DNA of 64,000 nucleotides from Pseudarthrobacter polychromogenes (GCF_014644495.1 NZ_BMKU01000001.1:62001-126000), one strand, 5' to 3'. Positions 45,469 to 55,143 are shown, counted from the stretch's first letter. Numbers and translations: made by a program. The notes: generated by a model not told the origin, from the sequence alone.

Positions 45469-46713
45469 TTAGGGCTGATTCCGGGACGGCTGGCGTTCAA
45501 CCGCAGCTTTCGGTGGCGTCGAAAGACGGCCCACAACGAGTGCGGCCTGCAGGACAAAAGCCTCCCTTGGCAGGAGCGGATCCCACCCTGTGACGTCGCA
45601 GACGCGCTTCAAACGGTACCGCACAGTGTTCGCGTGAACGAAGAGTTCCCGGGCTGTCGCCTCCAGTGAATGCCCCAGCTCCAGGTAGGTGCCGAGGGTT
45701 TCAACAAGCCCGTTGGACGCGGCCAGCAAGGGTCGGTAGATGTTCTTGACCAGGGAACGGCGGGCGGCGTCGTCCCCGGAGATGACCCGTTCCGGCAGCA
45801 AATCGTCGGCAGCCACGGGCCGGGGGGCGGACGGCCACGCCCTGGCCGCGGTCAGCCCGGCAAAAGCCGACTGGGCGGACCCGCTGGCTTCCAGCAGCGA
45901 ACCGGCCTCAGGGCCGTACACCACAGGGCCGGGAGCAAACATTTCGCTGAGTTTCACATATGCGGTTTCCCTGTCCTGTACGCCGCCCAGGATGAGGATG
46001 AGCCGGTCGCCCTGGATGCCCACCAGCGCGTCCTCCGCGTACCGGCCGGCCATCCGGCGCAGTTCGCTGACGTAGCTGGCACTGGGCTCCGAAGGGGAGT
46101 TGCCCACCATGACCGTGAAGCGCTCCTGGGCCTTCCAACCAAGCGCCGCGATCCTGGAGCGCAAAGCGTCCGTGTTCTCGCCGCGCAGGATGGCGTCCAC
46201 AATCAGGGCCTCGAGCCGGGTATCCCAGGACCCCCGGGATTCCGCGGCACGCGCGTAGACGTCCGCCGCAGCAAAGGCAACCTCCCTCGAGTAGCGCAAC
46301 ACGGCTTCACGGAGGGACGGCTGGTCGGCCTCCGGTGCAATGACCGGTACCTGGTCCTCCACCACCTCCACCACGATCCGGATCAACTGCAGCGCTTTCT
46401 GCAGGCTGATGGAGCGGGTCAGTTCGGTGGGTGCTGTTCCAAAGACGTCCGTCAGGATCCATGACGGAGAGCTGGGCCTCTCATACCACGTGACGAAAGC
46501 CGCAATGCCGTTCTGTGCCACCATGCCCAGCGCCGAGCGCTCGTCCGAGCTGAGCCGGCTGTACCAGGGCAGGGACTTTTCCAGCTCGCGCATGGTGGTG
46601 GTGGACAGCTGGCCCACGTTTGCCCGCAGTTTCTTGAGGGTCTCCGACTTCTCCGGAGTAACCCCCGGAGTGGACGGTTTGCGCTTGGCGGACGGGGTGG
46701 CGGGTGCTGGCAT
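45469..46713 (-). CDS. fasR: PucR-family transcriptional regulator, FasR-like regulator of fatty acid synthesis
   Basis: The C-terminal PucR helix-turn-helix domain reads ELGHSLEATARELFVHANTVRYRLKR, and a GGDEF-like CdaR middle region precedes it. The 414-residue protein sits directly upstream of fabD-fabH-acpP-fabF. FasR in Streptomyces has this arrangement and activates the fab operon. MPAPATPSAKRK at ATG 46713 is the chosen start; 20 further residues upstream are open but lack a ribosome-binding site. A terminator separates it from aceE. Confidence 0.9.
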   Translation of the reverse strand: MPAPATPSAKRKPSTPGVTPEKSETLKKLRANVGQLSTTTMRELEKSLPWYSRLSSDERSALGMVAQNGIAAFVTWYERPSSPSWILTDVFGTAPTELTRSISLQKALQLIRIVVEVVEDQVPVIAPEADQPSLREAVLRYSREVAFAAADVYARAAESRGSWDTRLEALIVDAILRGENTDALRSRIAALGWKAQERFTVMVGNSPSEPSASYVSELRRMAGRYAEDALVGIQGDRLILILGGVQDRETAYVKLSEMFAPGPVVYGPEAGSLLEASGSAQSAFAGLTAARAWPSAPRPVAADDLLPERVISGDDAARRSLVKNIYRPLLAASNGLVETLGTYLELGHSLEATARELFVHANTVRYRLKRVCDVTGWDPLLPREAFVLQAALVVGRLSTPPKAAVERQPSRNQP

Positions 46714-46809
46714 TCTTTGAGCATACGGGCAGCGTCCCGCAACCTCCATTTGTGCAAAGGCTACAATCCACATTGCCCTGCGTCACATGGCCACCGGGCC
46801 TTAACGGAC

Positions 46810-46845
46810 GACGGCGGCCCCCGCCTTTCGGAGGGGGCCGCCGTC
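46810..46845. terminator. terminator between aceE and fasR
   Basis: A 16-bp stem with one mismatch (46810-46825 and 46830-46845) and a TTTC loop lies 22 bases past the aceE stop. A T-run follows on the plus side (GTCTTTATT); on the minus side it is weaker. Confidence 0.75.
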
Positions 46846-46867
46846 GCGTCTTTATTCAGGAAACAGG

Positions 46868-49621
46868 CTAGGCCTCGCCGCCGGCGTTGCCCGTGGTGCC
46901 CGCATTGACGTTGTGAAGCCTGTACTTCTCAATCGCCTTGATCGGGGCCTGCGCATCCACCTCGCCGCGGCGGGCGAGCATCTCCAGTGAACGCACCACG
47001 ATGGAATGGGTGTCGTTTTTGAAGAAGCGGCGGGCTGCTGCGCGGGTGTCGGAGAAGCCGAATCCGTCGGCGCCGAGGGTGGCGAATTCGTTGGGGACGA
47101 ATTGGCGGATCTGGTCCGGGACGGCTTTCATGTAGTCGGAGACGGCGACGACGGGTCCGGTGGCTCCTTCGAGCTGCTGGGTGACGAAGGGGACGCGGGC
47201 GGGTTCGCCGGGGTTGAGGAAGGCTTCCTCTTCGGCGGCGAGTCCGTCGCGGCGCAGTTCGTTCCAGGAGGTCACGGACCAGACGTCGGCGGAGACTGAC
47301 CAGTCTTCGGCGAGGATCCGCTGGGCTTCGATGGCCCAAGGGACGGAGACGCCGGAGGCCAGGATCTGGGTCCGGGGACCGTCGATCTTCGCCGGGGCCA
47401 GCAGGTAGATGCCCTTGATGACGCCCTCGACGTCCAGTTCCTCCGGTTCGGCGGGCTGGGTGATGGGCTCGTTGTAGACCGTGAGGTAGTACATCAGGTT
47501 CCGGTCTGTGTTGTCTCCCTCGGAGCGCTCCCCGTACATGCGTTCGAGGCCGTCCCGGATGATGTGGCCCATTTCGTAGCCGTAGGCGGGGTCGTAGGTG
47601 ACCACGGCGGGGTTGGTGGAGGCGAGCAGGGGGGAGTGTCCGTCGGCGTGCTGGAGTCCTTCGCCGGTGAGGGTGGTCCGTCCTGCGGTGGCGCCGATGA
47701 TGAAGCCGCGGGTCATCTGGTCTGCTGCTGCCCAGAACGCATCGCCGGTGCGCTGGAAGCCGAACATGGAGTAGAACACGTAGACCGGGACCAGGGGCAC
47801 GCCGTGGGTGGCGTAGGCGGTGCCGGCGGCGGTGAACGCTGCCACGGCGCCGGCTTCGTTGATGCCGGGGTGGATCAGCTGGCCCTGGGCGGATTCCTTG
47901 TAGGCCAGGACCAGGTCGCGGTCCACGGAGAGGTAGTTCTGGCCCTTGGGGTTGTAGATCTTCGCGGTGGGGAAGAACGCGTCCATGCCGAACGTGCGTG
48001 CCTCGTCCGGGATGATCGGGGCGATGTGCTTGCCGAAGTTCTTGTCCCGCATCAGGTCCTTGAGCAGGCGCACGAAGGCCATGGTGGTGGCGGCCTGCTG
48101 TTTGCCCGAGCCGCGTTTGGCGACCTCGTAGGACTTGGCCTCGGGCAGGGTGATCTCGGCGTGCTTGGACCGGCGTTCAGGAACGGACCCGCCCAGGGCC
48201 GCGCGGCGCTCCATCATGTACTTGATTTCCGGAGCGTCCGTACCGGGGTGGTAGTACGGGGGCTGGTACAGGTCTTTTTCGAGCTGGTCGTCCGTGACGG
48301 GGATCCGCAGGTGGTCGCGGAACTTCTTCAGGTCATCCAGGGTGAGTTTCTTCATCTGGTGGGTCGCGTTGCGGCCCTCGAAGTGCGGTCCGAGGCCGTA
48401 GCCCTTGACGGTTTTGGCGAGGATGACGGTGGGTTTGCCCTTGAATTCGGTGGCTGCCTTATACGCGGCGTAGACCTTGCGGTAGTCGTGGCCGCCGCGT
48501 TTGAGGTTCCAGATCTGGTCATCGGTGAGGTCCGCGACGAGGTCCTTGGTGCGGGGGTCCTTGCCGAAGAAGTGTTCGCGGACGAACCCGCCGGATTCTG
48601 CCTTGTAGGTCTGGTAGTCCCCGTCGGGGGTTTCGTTCATGATCTTCACCAGCGACCCGTCGGTGTCCTTGGTGAGCAGGTCATCCCATTCCCGGCCCCA
48701 GACGACCTTGATGACGTTCCAGCCCGCGCCGCGGAAGAACGCCTCGAGTTCCTGCATGATCTTCCCGTTGCCCCGCACAGGCCCGTCCAGGCGCTGGAGG
48801 TTGCAGTTGATCACGAAGTTCAGGTTGTCCAGGTTCTCGTTCGCGGCGAGCTGGAGCAGGCCGCGGGATTCGGGCTCGTCCATTTCCCCGTCGCCCAGGA
48901 ACGCCCAGACCTGCTGGTCGCTGGTGTCTTTCAGGCCGCGGTTGTGCAGGTACCGGTTGGACTGGGCCTGGTAGATCGCGTTCATCGGCCCGATGCCCAT
49001 GGACACGGTGGGGAATTCCCAGAACCCGGGCATCAGCCGCGGGTGCGGGTAGGAGGACAGGGCGTGGCCTTCCTTGGACTTTTCCTGCCGGAACCCGTCC
49101 AGGTCCTCCTCCGAGAGCCGGCCCTCCATGAACGCCCGGGCGTACATGCCGGGGGAGGCGTGGCCCTGGAAGAAGACCTGGTCACCGCCGCCGGGGTGGT
49201 CCTTGCCGCGGAAGAAGTGGTTGAAACCCACCTCGTACAGGGTCGCGGCCCCGGCATAGGTGGAGATATGCCCGCCCACCCCGATGTTCGCCCGCTGCGC
49301 ACGGTGGACCATCACCGCGGCGTTCCACCGCATGTACGCCCGGTACCGGCGCTCGTACTCCTCGTTGCCCGGGAACTCCGCTTCCTGGTCCACCGGGATC
49401 GTGTTCACGTAATCGGTCGTGGTCACCATCGGCACCCCGACGCTCTGCGCACCCGCACGCTGCAGCAGGCTCCGCATGATGAATTGGGCACGCTCAGTGC
49501 CCTGTTCCCTGATCAAGGAATCCAGGGACTCAACCCACTCGGCAGTCTCTTCCGGATCACGATCAGGCAGCTGGTTAGTCAACCCGCTGAGGATATGGGA
49601 GGTATCTTCTCCTGCAGCCAC
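46868..49621 (-). CDS. aceE: pyruvate dehydrogenase E1 component, homodimeric
   Basis: AceE decarboxylates pyruvate and transfers the acetyl group to the lipoyl domain of E2. The thiamine pyrophosphate motif runs from [12 protein letters not shown] to NFVINCN. The 917-residue length is that of the homodimeric E1 type, and [20 protein letters not shown] is the matching N-terminal block. I favour GTG 49621 ([12 protein letters not shown]), with GAGAGG six bases upstream; TTG 49627 is also in frame. It lies beside fasR, which links acetyl-CoA supply to lipid synthesis by position. Confidence 0.95.
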   Translation of the reverse strand: MAAGEDTSHILSGLTNQLPDRDPEETAEWVESLDSLIREQGTERAQFIMRSLLQRAGAQSVGVPMVTTTDYVNTIPVDQEAEFPGNEEYERRYRAYMRWNAAVMVHRAQRANIGVGGHISTYAGAATLYEVGFNHFFRGKDHPGGGDQVFFQGHASPGMYARAFMEGRLSEEDLDGFRQEKSKEGHALSSYPHPRLMPGFWEFPTVSMGIGPMNAIYQAQSNRYLHNRGLKDTSDQQVWAFLGDGEMDEPESRGLLQLAANENLDNLNFVINCNLQRLDGPVRGNGKIMQELEAFFRGAGWNVIKVVWGREWDDLLTKDTDGSLVKIMNETPDGDYQTYKAESGGFVREHFFGKDPRTKDLVADLTDDQIWNLKRGGHDYRKVYAAYKAATEFKGKPTVILAKTVKGYGLGPHFEGRNATHQMKKLTLDDLKKFRDHLRIPVTDDQLEKDLYQPPYYHPGTDAPEIKYMMERRAALGGSVPERRSKHAEITLPEAKSYEVAKRGSGKQQAATTMAFVRLLKDLMRDKNFGKHIAPIIPDEARTFGMDAFFPTAKIYNPKGQNYLSVDRDLVLAYKESAQGQLIHPGINEAGAVAAFTAAGTAYATHGVPLVPVYVFYSMFGFQRTGDAFWAAADQMTRGFIIGATAGRTTLTGEGLQHADGHSPLLASTNPAVVTYDPAYGYEMGHIIRDGLERMYGERSEGDNTDRNLMYYLTVYNEPITQPAEPEELDVEGVIKGIYLLAPAKIDGPRTQILASGVSVPWAIEAQRILAEDWSVSADVWSVTSWNELRRDGLAAEEEAFLNPGEPARVPFVTQQLEGATGPVVAVSDYMKAVPDQIRQFVPNEFATLGADGFGFSDTRAAARRFFKNDTHSIVVRSLEMLARRGEVDAQAPIKAIEKYRLHNVNAGTTGNAGGEA

Positions 49622-50047
49622 GTCCAACCTCTCTTTGCGCGCATTGATGGCGCACTCAGGCCGGGCAGGGTGACCGCCCGGCGTACATACGCCGTGTGCG
49701 ACGTATCGGTTACAACAGCCCGGTCATGTGTGCCGGGCAGGGTCCTAGCATTCCTACGTCTGCATTGGAGTTACAGGGTTGTTGCCCCGCAGGCATAGTT
49801 GTCACCTGCCACTCTAACTCTGTCCCCAACGCGATGCGTAGCCGCGGCTTGGGCGGCCCGGTTGTATTTCGCCGTCATACTGGTTGTGTGACGAAAAGCC
49901 GCTGTGCTGCGGGTTGGCGGAACCTGGTGTGACGCAGAATATGCCACATCACGGGGGCGGCAGCTTGAAGCTCAGGCACAAAGGGTGTTGGCTGGGAGTA
50001 ATGGAAATCACTATGCGCACCGCGCATAAAAGGCATTGGAGGTACAC
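49622..50047. other. divergent intergenic region between aceE and DUF3052
   Basis: The 426 bases hold no open frame that looks coding in either strand. They are less GC-rich than the genes and must contain the promoters for aceE and for the DUF3052 operon. The one clear structural element is the dyad at 50012-50028. No RNA gene was recognised. Confidence 0.6.
50012..50028. promoter_or_regulatory. dyad TATGCGC-ACC-GCGCATA upstream of the DUF3052 operon
   Basis: Perfect seven-base arms flank a three-base spacer, ending 7 bases before the GGAGG site at 50037. The place suits a repressor that blocks the promoter or the ribosome. Confidence 0.45.
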
Positions 50048-50467
50048 GTGAGCGAGGCCGACGCCGCCACTTCGGTAAATGTGGCGGAAAAATTGGGTTT
50101 CAAGAATGGGGATCTGATTCAGGAGTTCGGTTACGACGACGACGTCGATTTCGACTTGCGTGACGATATTGAGGACCTGACGGGTTCCGAGCTGCTGGAC
50201 GAGGACGACCATGAAGTGGCGGACGCCGTCGTTTTCTGGTGGCGCGACGGCGACGGGGACCTGGTGGACAGCCTCATGGATTCGCTGACCACGCTGAGCG
50301 AAAACGGCGTCGTCTGGGTCCTGACACCCAAGTCCGGAAGGACTGGATACGTCTCCCCGGCGGACATCCAGGAAGCGGCGCCGACCGCCGGACTGCACGT
50401 GACGACGTCGGCAGGCGTGTCCAAGGACTGGAGCGCAACGCGGCTGGTGAGCAGGAAGAACAAGTGA
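50048..50467 (+). CDS. DUF3052 domain protein
   Basis: An acidic actinobacterial protein of 139 residues with unknown function. VAEKLGFKNGDLIQEFGYDDDVDFDLR and DAVVFWWRDGDGDL are the family core. GGAGGTACAC precedes GTG 50048. The stop overlaps the peroxiredoxin start (GTGA). DUF3052 genes commonly neighbour ahpE and aceE. Confidence 0.92.
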   Translation: MSEADAATSVNVAEKLGFKNGDLIQEFGYDDDVDFDLRDDIEDLTGSELLDEDDHEVADAVVFWWRDGDGDLVDSLMDSLTTLSENGVVWVLTPKSGRTGYVSPADIQEAAPTAGLHVTTSAGVSKDWSATRLVSRKNK

Positions 50468-50958
50468 CGGCAGCGCTTGCCGCTGCCTCCGTTGCCGTCC
50501 CCGCCGTTGGCGCTCCGGCACCCGACTTTGAACTCGTCAATCAGTACGGCGAGCCGGTCAGGTTGTCCGCCTTCCGCGGCCAGAACGTGGTGCTGGTGTT
50601 CTATCCGTTTGCCTTCTCCGGCATCTGCACCGGCGAGCTCTGCGAAATCAGGGACAACCTGGCCCTGTTCGAAGACGAGAATGCCGTTGTCCTGGCGGTC
50701 TCCGTTGACAGCAAGTTCACCTTGCGGGCATACGCCCAGCGGGAGGGGTATACCTTCGACCTGCTGGCGGACTTCTGGCCCCATGGCGCTGCAGCAAGCC
50801 TCTATGGTGTCTTCGACCCCGAGAGCGGAATGGCGCTGCGGGGCACGTTCATCATCGATGCCGGGGGCACCATCCGCTACACCGTGGTGAACCCGCGCGG
50901 ACAAGCCCGGGACCTCGGCGAATACCGCAAGGCGCTGGCCGGGCTGGATAAGGCCTGA
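50464..50958 (+). CDS. ahpE: AhpE-type peroxiredoxin
   Basis: This thiol peroxidase reduces hydroperoxides. The peroxidatic cysteine is C55 in AFSGICTGELC, and a further C60 lies five residues on, where mycobacterial AhpE has aspartate, so a disulfide between them is conceivable. It has 164 residues. GTG 50464 overlaps the DUF3052 stop. A sirtuin gene follows after six bases. Confidence 0.92.
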   Translation: MTAALAAASVAVPAVGAPAPDFELVNQYGEPVRLSAFRGQNVVLVFYPFAFSGICTGELCEIRDNLALFEDENAVVLAVSVDSKFTLRAYAQREGYTFDLLADFWPHGAAASLYGVFDPESGMALRGTFIIDAGGTIRYTVVNPRGQARDLGEYRKALAGLDKA

Positions 50959-50964
50959 CGGATT

Positions 50965-51885
50965 ATGGCTGAGCAGCGGCATGGTGTGGGCCTCACGGGC
51001 TTTGCCAGCATGCCGCCGGTTCCTCCCGCCATGCCTTCCGCCGATGAGCTGGAGGTCCTGGTCCGCATCAGGGACCTGCTGGGAGGGGGCCGGTTCGCCC
51101 TCCTTACCGGTGCCGGCCTAAGCACCGACTCGGGCATTCCCGACTACCGTGGGCCGGGGTCGCCGCCGCGGACACCCATGACATACCAGGAGTTCGTCAA
51201 GGCGGCCGCGAACCGCCAGCGCTACTGGGCGAGAAACCACATCGGATGGTCACACCTCCGCCACGCTGATCCCAACCAGGGCCACCGTGCCGCTGCCGAA
51301 CTGGAACGCCGTGGACACCTGACGGGCCTCATCACGCAGAACGTGGACCGGCTCCACCAGGACGCCGGCAGCGTCAATGTTGTGGACCTCCATGGCCGGT
51401 ATGACCAGATAGTGTGCCTGGACTGCCGCCGGACCTACTCCCGCCGCCTGCTGGCAGGAATGCTGGAGGAATTGAATCCCGGCTTCCTTGACCGGGCGAA
51501 GGAATCAGGCCTGGTGGAAATGGCGCCGGATGCCGATTCAACCGTGGAGGACCAATCCCTGATCAGCAGCTTTGTTGTTGCTGTGTGCCCAGCCTGTGGA
51601 GGAACACTGAAACCGGACTTCGTGTACTTCGGGGAGAACGTGCCCAAGGACAGGGTTGAAACGTCGTACCGGATGGTCGACGACGCCGCGGCGCTGGTGG
51701 TCGCGGGCTCCTCCCTCACGGTGATGAGCGGCCTCCGGTTTGTCAGGCACGCGGCGAAGGACGGCAAACCGGTGGTCATCATCAACCGTGGGGCCACCCG
51801 CGGGGACGACAAGGCGACCGTCAAGCTTGAAGCTGGCGTCAGCGAATCGTTGACCTGGCTCGCCGCTGAGCTGCCGCCGGTATAG
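50965..51885 (+). CDS. Sir2-family NAD-dependent protein deacylase
   Basis: The NAD-binding signature GAGLSTDSGIPDYRG is at 49-63. The catalytic histidine is in DLHGRY, and the zinc cysteines are in CLDC and CPAC. It has 306 residues. The STDSGIPDYRGPGSP form resembles class II (SIRT4-like) bacterial sirtuins. Targets are unknown. It is the third gene of a tight operon with DUF3052 and ahpE. Confidence 0.93.
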   Translation: MAEQRHGVGLTGFASMPPVPPAMPSADELEVLVRIRDLLGGGRFALLTGAGLSTDSGIPDYRGPGSPPRTPMTYQEFVKAAANRQRYWARNHIGWSHLRHADPNQGHRAAAELERRGHLTGLITQNVDRLHQDAGSVNVVDLHGRYDQIVCLDCRRTYSRRLLAGMLEELNPGFLDRAKESGLVEMAPDADSTVEDQSLISSFVVAVCPACGGTLKPDFVYFGENVPKDRVETSYRMVDDAAALVVAGSSLTVMSGLRFVRHAAKDGKPVVIINRGATRGDDKATVKLEAGVSESLTWLAAELPPV

Positions 51886-51996
51886 CCGGGCGGCGGAATG
51901 GGCAGGGCGGGTGCGCCGATTCGCACTTTATGCCCGGCGTCGGGTAGAGTCTATGTTCGTTGGTCAGGGCGCAGCAGCGCCTGATACGGCAACCAT

Positions 51997-52072
51997 GGGT
52001 CTTTAGCTCAGCTGGTAGAGCGCCACGTTTACACCGTGGATGTCATCGGTTCGATCCCGGTAGGACCCACCA
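51997..52072 (+). tRNA. tRNA-Val (anticodon TAC)
   Basis: The 76-base sequence folds as a cloverleaf. The acceptor GGGTCTT pairs with AGGACCC. The D arm has AGCTCAGCTGGTAGAGC, the anticodon stem CCACG-TTTACAC-CGTGG gives anticodon TAC, and the T arm has GGTTCGATCCC-like sequence. The 3' CCA is encoded (52070-52072). A strong terminator follows. Confidence 0.96.
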
Positions 52073-52074
52073 AC

Positions 52075-52119
52075 AAACCCCGCAGTCTCCGCCTTAAGGC
52101 GGAAGCTGTGGGGTTTTTT
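52075..52119 (+). terminator. intrinsic terminator of tRNA-Val
   Basis: A stem of about 19 base pairs with one mismatch and two G-U pairs and a TTAA loop ends in a run of six T (52114-52119). This is the most classical terminator in the window. Confidence 0.9.
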
Positions 52120-52216
52120 GTTGCCTCCTTACTACTGCCCCCTTACTGCTGCCCGGGTTTCCCGTGCGGTGTCCCGGCCCGGCGTGAATGTCGGCCCCCT
52201 GCCATAGCTTGCAGGC

Positions 52217-52507
52217 ATGGAACACGTGATTGTGAGGACAGGCACCGACGGCAGGCCGACGGCGGTGCTCAGCAGTGGCAGGGAATGGGCCGTGGGTGCC
52301 GAACCGGTGAGGTGGTTCGAACGGGTCAACTGGTGGGAGACGCGCCGCCGGATGCCCAAGGGGCTCAGCAGGGTGGACGTCGAGGTCCTCCAGCTTCAGG
52401 TCCGGCTGGGCAGGAACGCGGGGTCAGCCCTCACCACCATGCTCCTGGAAAGGGACGGGATGGGCGGGGGCTGGCGGCTCCGGGAGGCGGTTGCAGATGC
52501 CGCCTAG
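52217..52507 (+). CDS. hypothetical protein, possibly DUF6504-like
   Basis: The 96-residue basic protein has a Trp-rich core (WFERVNWWETRRR). The pattern recalls small actinobacterial DUF6504 proteins, which I cannot confirm. Codon use is like that of its neighbours. A terminator-like repeat follows. The start at ATG 52217 has only a weak ribosome-binding site (GCAGGC). Confidence 0.6.
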   Translation: MEHVIVRTGTDGRPTAVLSSGREWAVGAEPVRWFERVNWWETRRRMPKGLSRVDVEVLQLQVRLGRNAGSALTTMLLERDGMGGGWRLREAVADAA

Positions 52508-52550
52508 GGGAGGCCCGACGCCGGAACAGGCCTTTCAGGGCAATGGAAAA

Positions 52551-52589
52551 CCCTCCACCGCGACTATTGGGGGATGCCGCGGTGGAGGG
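52551..52589. terminator. hairpin downstream of the 96-residue gene
   Basis: Perfect 12-bp arms (52551-52562 and 52578-52589) with a 15-base loop lie between convergent genes. There is no T-run next to the stem. Confidence 0.6.
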
Positions 52590-52722
52590 CCTGAGTTGAA
52601 TATACCGTGAACTTACGGAAACAAAAAGCCGATTCCTGCTGTGTCATGCACCAACTGCGGTGCGCCTGGAATGCCGCAGCGGTTCGATGCTCCGGCCGCG
52701 GACCGTGAACCGCGGGCCGGGG

Positions 52723-53448
52723 TCAGCGGTGCACGGGGATAAAAACCCGGGGCTGTTCCGTCCAGGTGTCTGACATCTGCGACATGGTCCGCCTCATGAT
52801 CTTGTCGGAGGCCTCGCGGGCAGCGCCGGCGTCGCCCCGGGCAATTGCCTCCGCCACATCCACGTGCCACTGCAGTGCTGCCTCGTGCGGATGGTCGGGC
52901 ATCAGCCCATGCACGGTCCGGCCCGTCAGGGTTTCGGCCACCTGCCCCATGAGGTTCGCAAACATCTCGTTACCGGATCCGGAGAGCAGCAGCGAATGGA
53001 ACTGGATGTCCAGCTCAAGGAAGCGTGGCACTTCCCCCCTGTGGCCGGCGTCGCGCATTGCATGGGCAACATCCACCAGCTCCAGCCGCAGCGGCGCGGG
53101 GGCGTTCTGCGCGGCAAGTTCGGCAGCTGCCGGTTCCACGGCCGACCTCAGCTCGGCCAGGGACCGCAGCTGGGCACCGCGCGCCTTGCTGGCGAGCCGC
53201 CAGCGGATGACCTGCGGGTCAAAGGGGTTCCAGCGGCTCGGCGGCAGGACCCGGATTCCCACCCGCTTGGTGGTTTCCACCAGCCCAAGGGATTGCAGCA
53301 CACGGACGGCCTCGCGGATCACCGAACGCGAAACCTTGAGCTCATCCTCAAGCTTTTCGGCAAGCATGATATGGCCGGCAGGAAGCTCGCCCGAGATGAT
53401 GCGCGTGCCCAGGTTCTCAATGGCACGGTGGTGCAGGCTGCTGGTCAT
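52723..53448 (-). CDS. GntR-family (FadR subfamily) transcriptional regulator
   Basis: The N-terminal winged helix reads LGTRIISGELPAGHIM and SVSRSVIREAVRVL-like sequence (VSRSVIREAVRVLQSLGLV). The C-terminal FCD ligand domain has the usual acidic and histidine positions (DIQFHSLLL, WHVDVAEAI). It has 241 residues. It diverges from gnd, and gluconate-type regulators commonly control gnd, so control of gnd is likely. The effector may be gluconate or 6-phosphogluconate. Confidence 0.88.
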   Translation of the reverse strand: MTSSLHHRAIENLGTRIISGELPAGHIMLAEKLEDELKVSRSVIREAVRVLQSLGLVETTKRVGIRVLPPSRWNPFDPQVIRWRLASKARGAQLRSLAELRSAVEPAAAELAAQNAPAPLRLELVDVAHAMRDAGHRGEVPRFLELDIQFHSLLLSGSGNEMFANLMGQVAETLTGRTVHGLMPDHPHEAALQWHVDVAEAIARGDAGAAREASDKIMRRTMSQMSDTWTEQPRVFIPVHR

Positions 53449-53570
53449 GCAGCTAAGCCTAGTGGGAACAGGTCGGCCGGGAAGCAGCCGTCCTTGACTG
53501 GCAGCGACACAAACTGTTCCATTACGTGGGCGTTACTTTCCTGTGACTTCATGAATATATATGCTTTATT

Positions 53571-53585
53571 CAGACCCTTGGTCTG
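53571..53585. promoter_or_regulatory. dyad CAGACC-CTT-GGTCTG between gntR and gnd
   Basis: Perfect six-base arms lie in the 200-base divergent gap, just after an AT-rich segment (ATGAATATATATGCTTTATT) that may be the gnd promoter. It is a candidate operator for the GntR-type regulator. Confidence 0.4.
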
Positions 53586-53648
53586 CAACGGTCTTCCGAG
53601 CACCGGGAGCCACTGCACATCCATCGCACAGTACGAATTGGAGTTTTG

Positions 53649-55085
53649 ATGTCTGCACACATCGGTGTCACCGGCCTCGCGGTGATGGGCGCCAACCTGG
53701 CCCGCAACCTGGCCCGCAACGGCTTCACGGTCGCCCTGCACAACCGCTCAGTCGAAAAGACGGACGCCCTGCTGGCAAAGCACGGTACGGATGGCGACTT
53801 CATCCGCACCGAAACCCTGCAGGAGCTGGTGGACTCCCTCGAGAAGCCGCGCCGGGTCCTCATCATGGTGAAGGCCGGCAAGCCGGTTGACTCCGTGATC
53901 GAGCAGCTTGAGCCCCTGCTGGAACCCGGCGACATCATCATCGACGCCGGAAACTCCCACTACGAGGACACCCGCCGCCGTGAGGCCGCCCTCGCCAAGA
54001 AGGACCTGCACTTCGTGGGCGTCGGCGTTTCCGGTGGTGAGGAAGGTGCCCTGAATGGACCCTCCATCATGCCCGGCGGTTCCAAGGAGTCCTACAAGGC
54101 CCTCGGCCCGCTGCTCGAGAAGATCTCCGCAAAGGTCGACGGCGAGCCCTGCTGCGCCTGGGTGGGCACCGACGGCGCCGGCCACTTCGTCAAGATGGTC
54201 CACAACGGCATCGAATACGCCGACATGCAGGTCATCGGCGAAGCCTTCGACCTGCTCCGTTCCGGTGCCGGCATCGAGCCCGCGGAGCAGGCCAAGATCT
54301 TCACCGACTGGAACAAGGGCGAGCTGTCCTCCTTCCTGATCGAAATCTCCGCCGAGGTCCTGGGCCACGTGGACGCCAGGACCGGCAAGCCGTTCGTGGA
54401 CGTCGTGGTGGACGCCGCAGGCCAGAAGGGCACCGGCCGCTGGACCGTTATCTCGGCCCTGGAACTGGGTTCCCCGGTCTCCGGCATCGCCGAATCCGTG
54501 TTCGCCCGTGCACTGTCGTCCCAGGCCGGCCAGCGCAAGCTGGGCCAGGAACTGCTGGCAGGCCACGAGGCCGACGTCGAAATCCCGGAGACCTTCGTCG
54601 AGGACGTCCGCCAGGCGCTCTACGCCTCCAAGCTGGTTTCCTACGCCCAGGGCCTGGACATGCTCACCTCGGCAGCCAAGGAATACAACTGGGACCTGAA
54701 GCTGGACGAGATCGCCTCGCTGTGGCGGGCCGGCTGCATCATCCGCGCAGAACTGCTCAAGGACATCACCAAGGCCTACGCCGCTGAAGAGAAGCCCGCC
54801 AACCTGCTGTTCGCTCCGGCATTCACGGAAGCGATCGCCGGCGCCCTTCCCGCCTGGCGCCGCGTGGTGGCCACGGCTGTCCAGCTGGGAATCCCGGTTC
54901 CGGTCTTCTCCTCCTCACTGGCCTACTACGACGGACTGCGCCGCAAGCGCGTCGCCGCAGCCCTCATTCAGGGCCAGCGCGACCTCTTCGGCGCCCACAC
55001 CTATGGCCGCGTCGATGCGGAAGGCACGTTCCACACCCTGTGGGGCGAGGACAAGTCCGAAATCGAAGCGGTGGACACCCACTAG
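53649..55085 (+). CDS. gnd: 6-phosphogluconate dehydrogenase, NADP-dependent, decarboxylating
   Basis: Gnd converts 6-phosphogluconate to ribulose-5-phosphate and makes NADPH. The nucleotide loop is GVTGLAVMGANLARN at the N-terminus, and the signature VDAAGQKGTGRWT carries the substrate lysine region. At 478 residues it is the long GndA type. ATG 53649 has GGAG five bases upstream; TTG 53646 is in frame but not needed. A clear terminator follows. Confidence 0.96.
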   Translation: MSAHIGVTGLAVMGANLARNLARNGFTVALHNRSVEKTDALLAKHGTDGDFIRTETLQELVDSLEKPRRVLIMVKAGKPVDSVIEQLEPLLEPGDIIIDAGNSHYEDTRRREAALAKKDLHFVGVGVSGGEEGALNGPSIMPGGSKESYKALGPLLEKISAKVDGEPCCAWVGTDGAGHFVKMVHNGIEYADMQVIGEAFDLLRSGAGIEPAEQAKIFTDWNKGELSSFLIEISAEVLGHVDARTGKPFVDVVVDAAGQKGTGRWTVISALELGSPVSGIAESVFARALSSQAGQRKLGQELLAGHEADVEIPETFVEDVRQALYASKLVSYAQGLDMLTSAAKEYNWDLKLDEIASLWRAGCIIRAELLKDITKAYAAEEKPANLLFAPAFTEAIAGALPAWRRVVATAVQLGIPVPVFSSSLAYYDGLRRKRVAAALIQGQRDLFGAHTYGRVDAEGTFHTLWGEDKSEIEAVDTH

Positions 55086-55105
55086 GTTCCGCCTCAGGGC
55101 ACAAA

Positions 55106-55143
55106 AGGCGGGCAGTTTCCGGTGATCCGGAAACTGCCCGCCT
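55106..55143 (+). terminator. terminator of gnd
   Basis: A perfect 17-bp stem (55106-55122 and 55127-55143) with a TGAT loop is followed by CTTCTTCTTGC and later TTGTTTT. It can also serve cysE, which ends 47 bases away on the other strand. Confidence 0.85.

Noticed and set aside
47564..49798. A 744-codon plus-strand frame across aceE
   Set aside because: It is the antisense shadow of a well-defined gene and has no recognisable motif.
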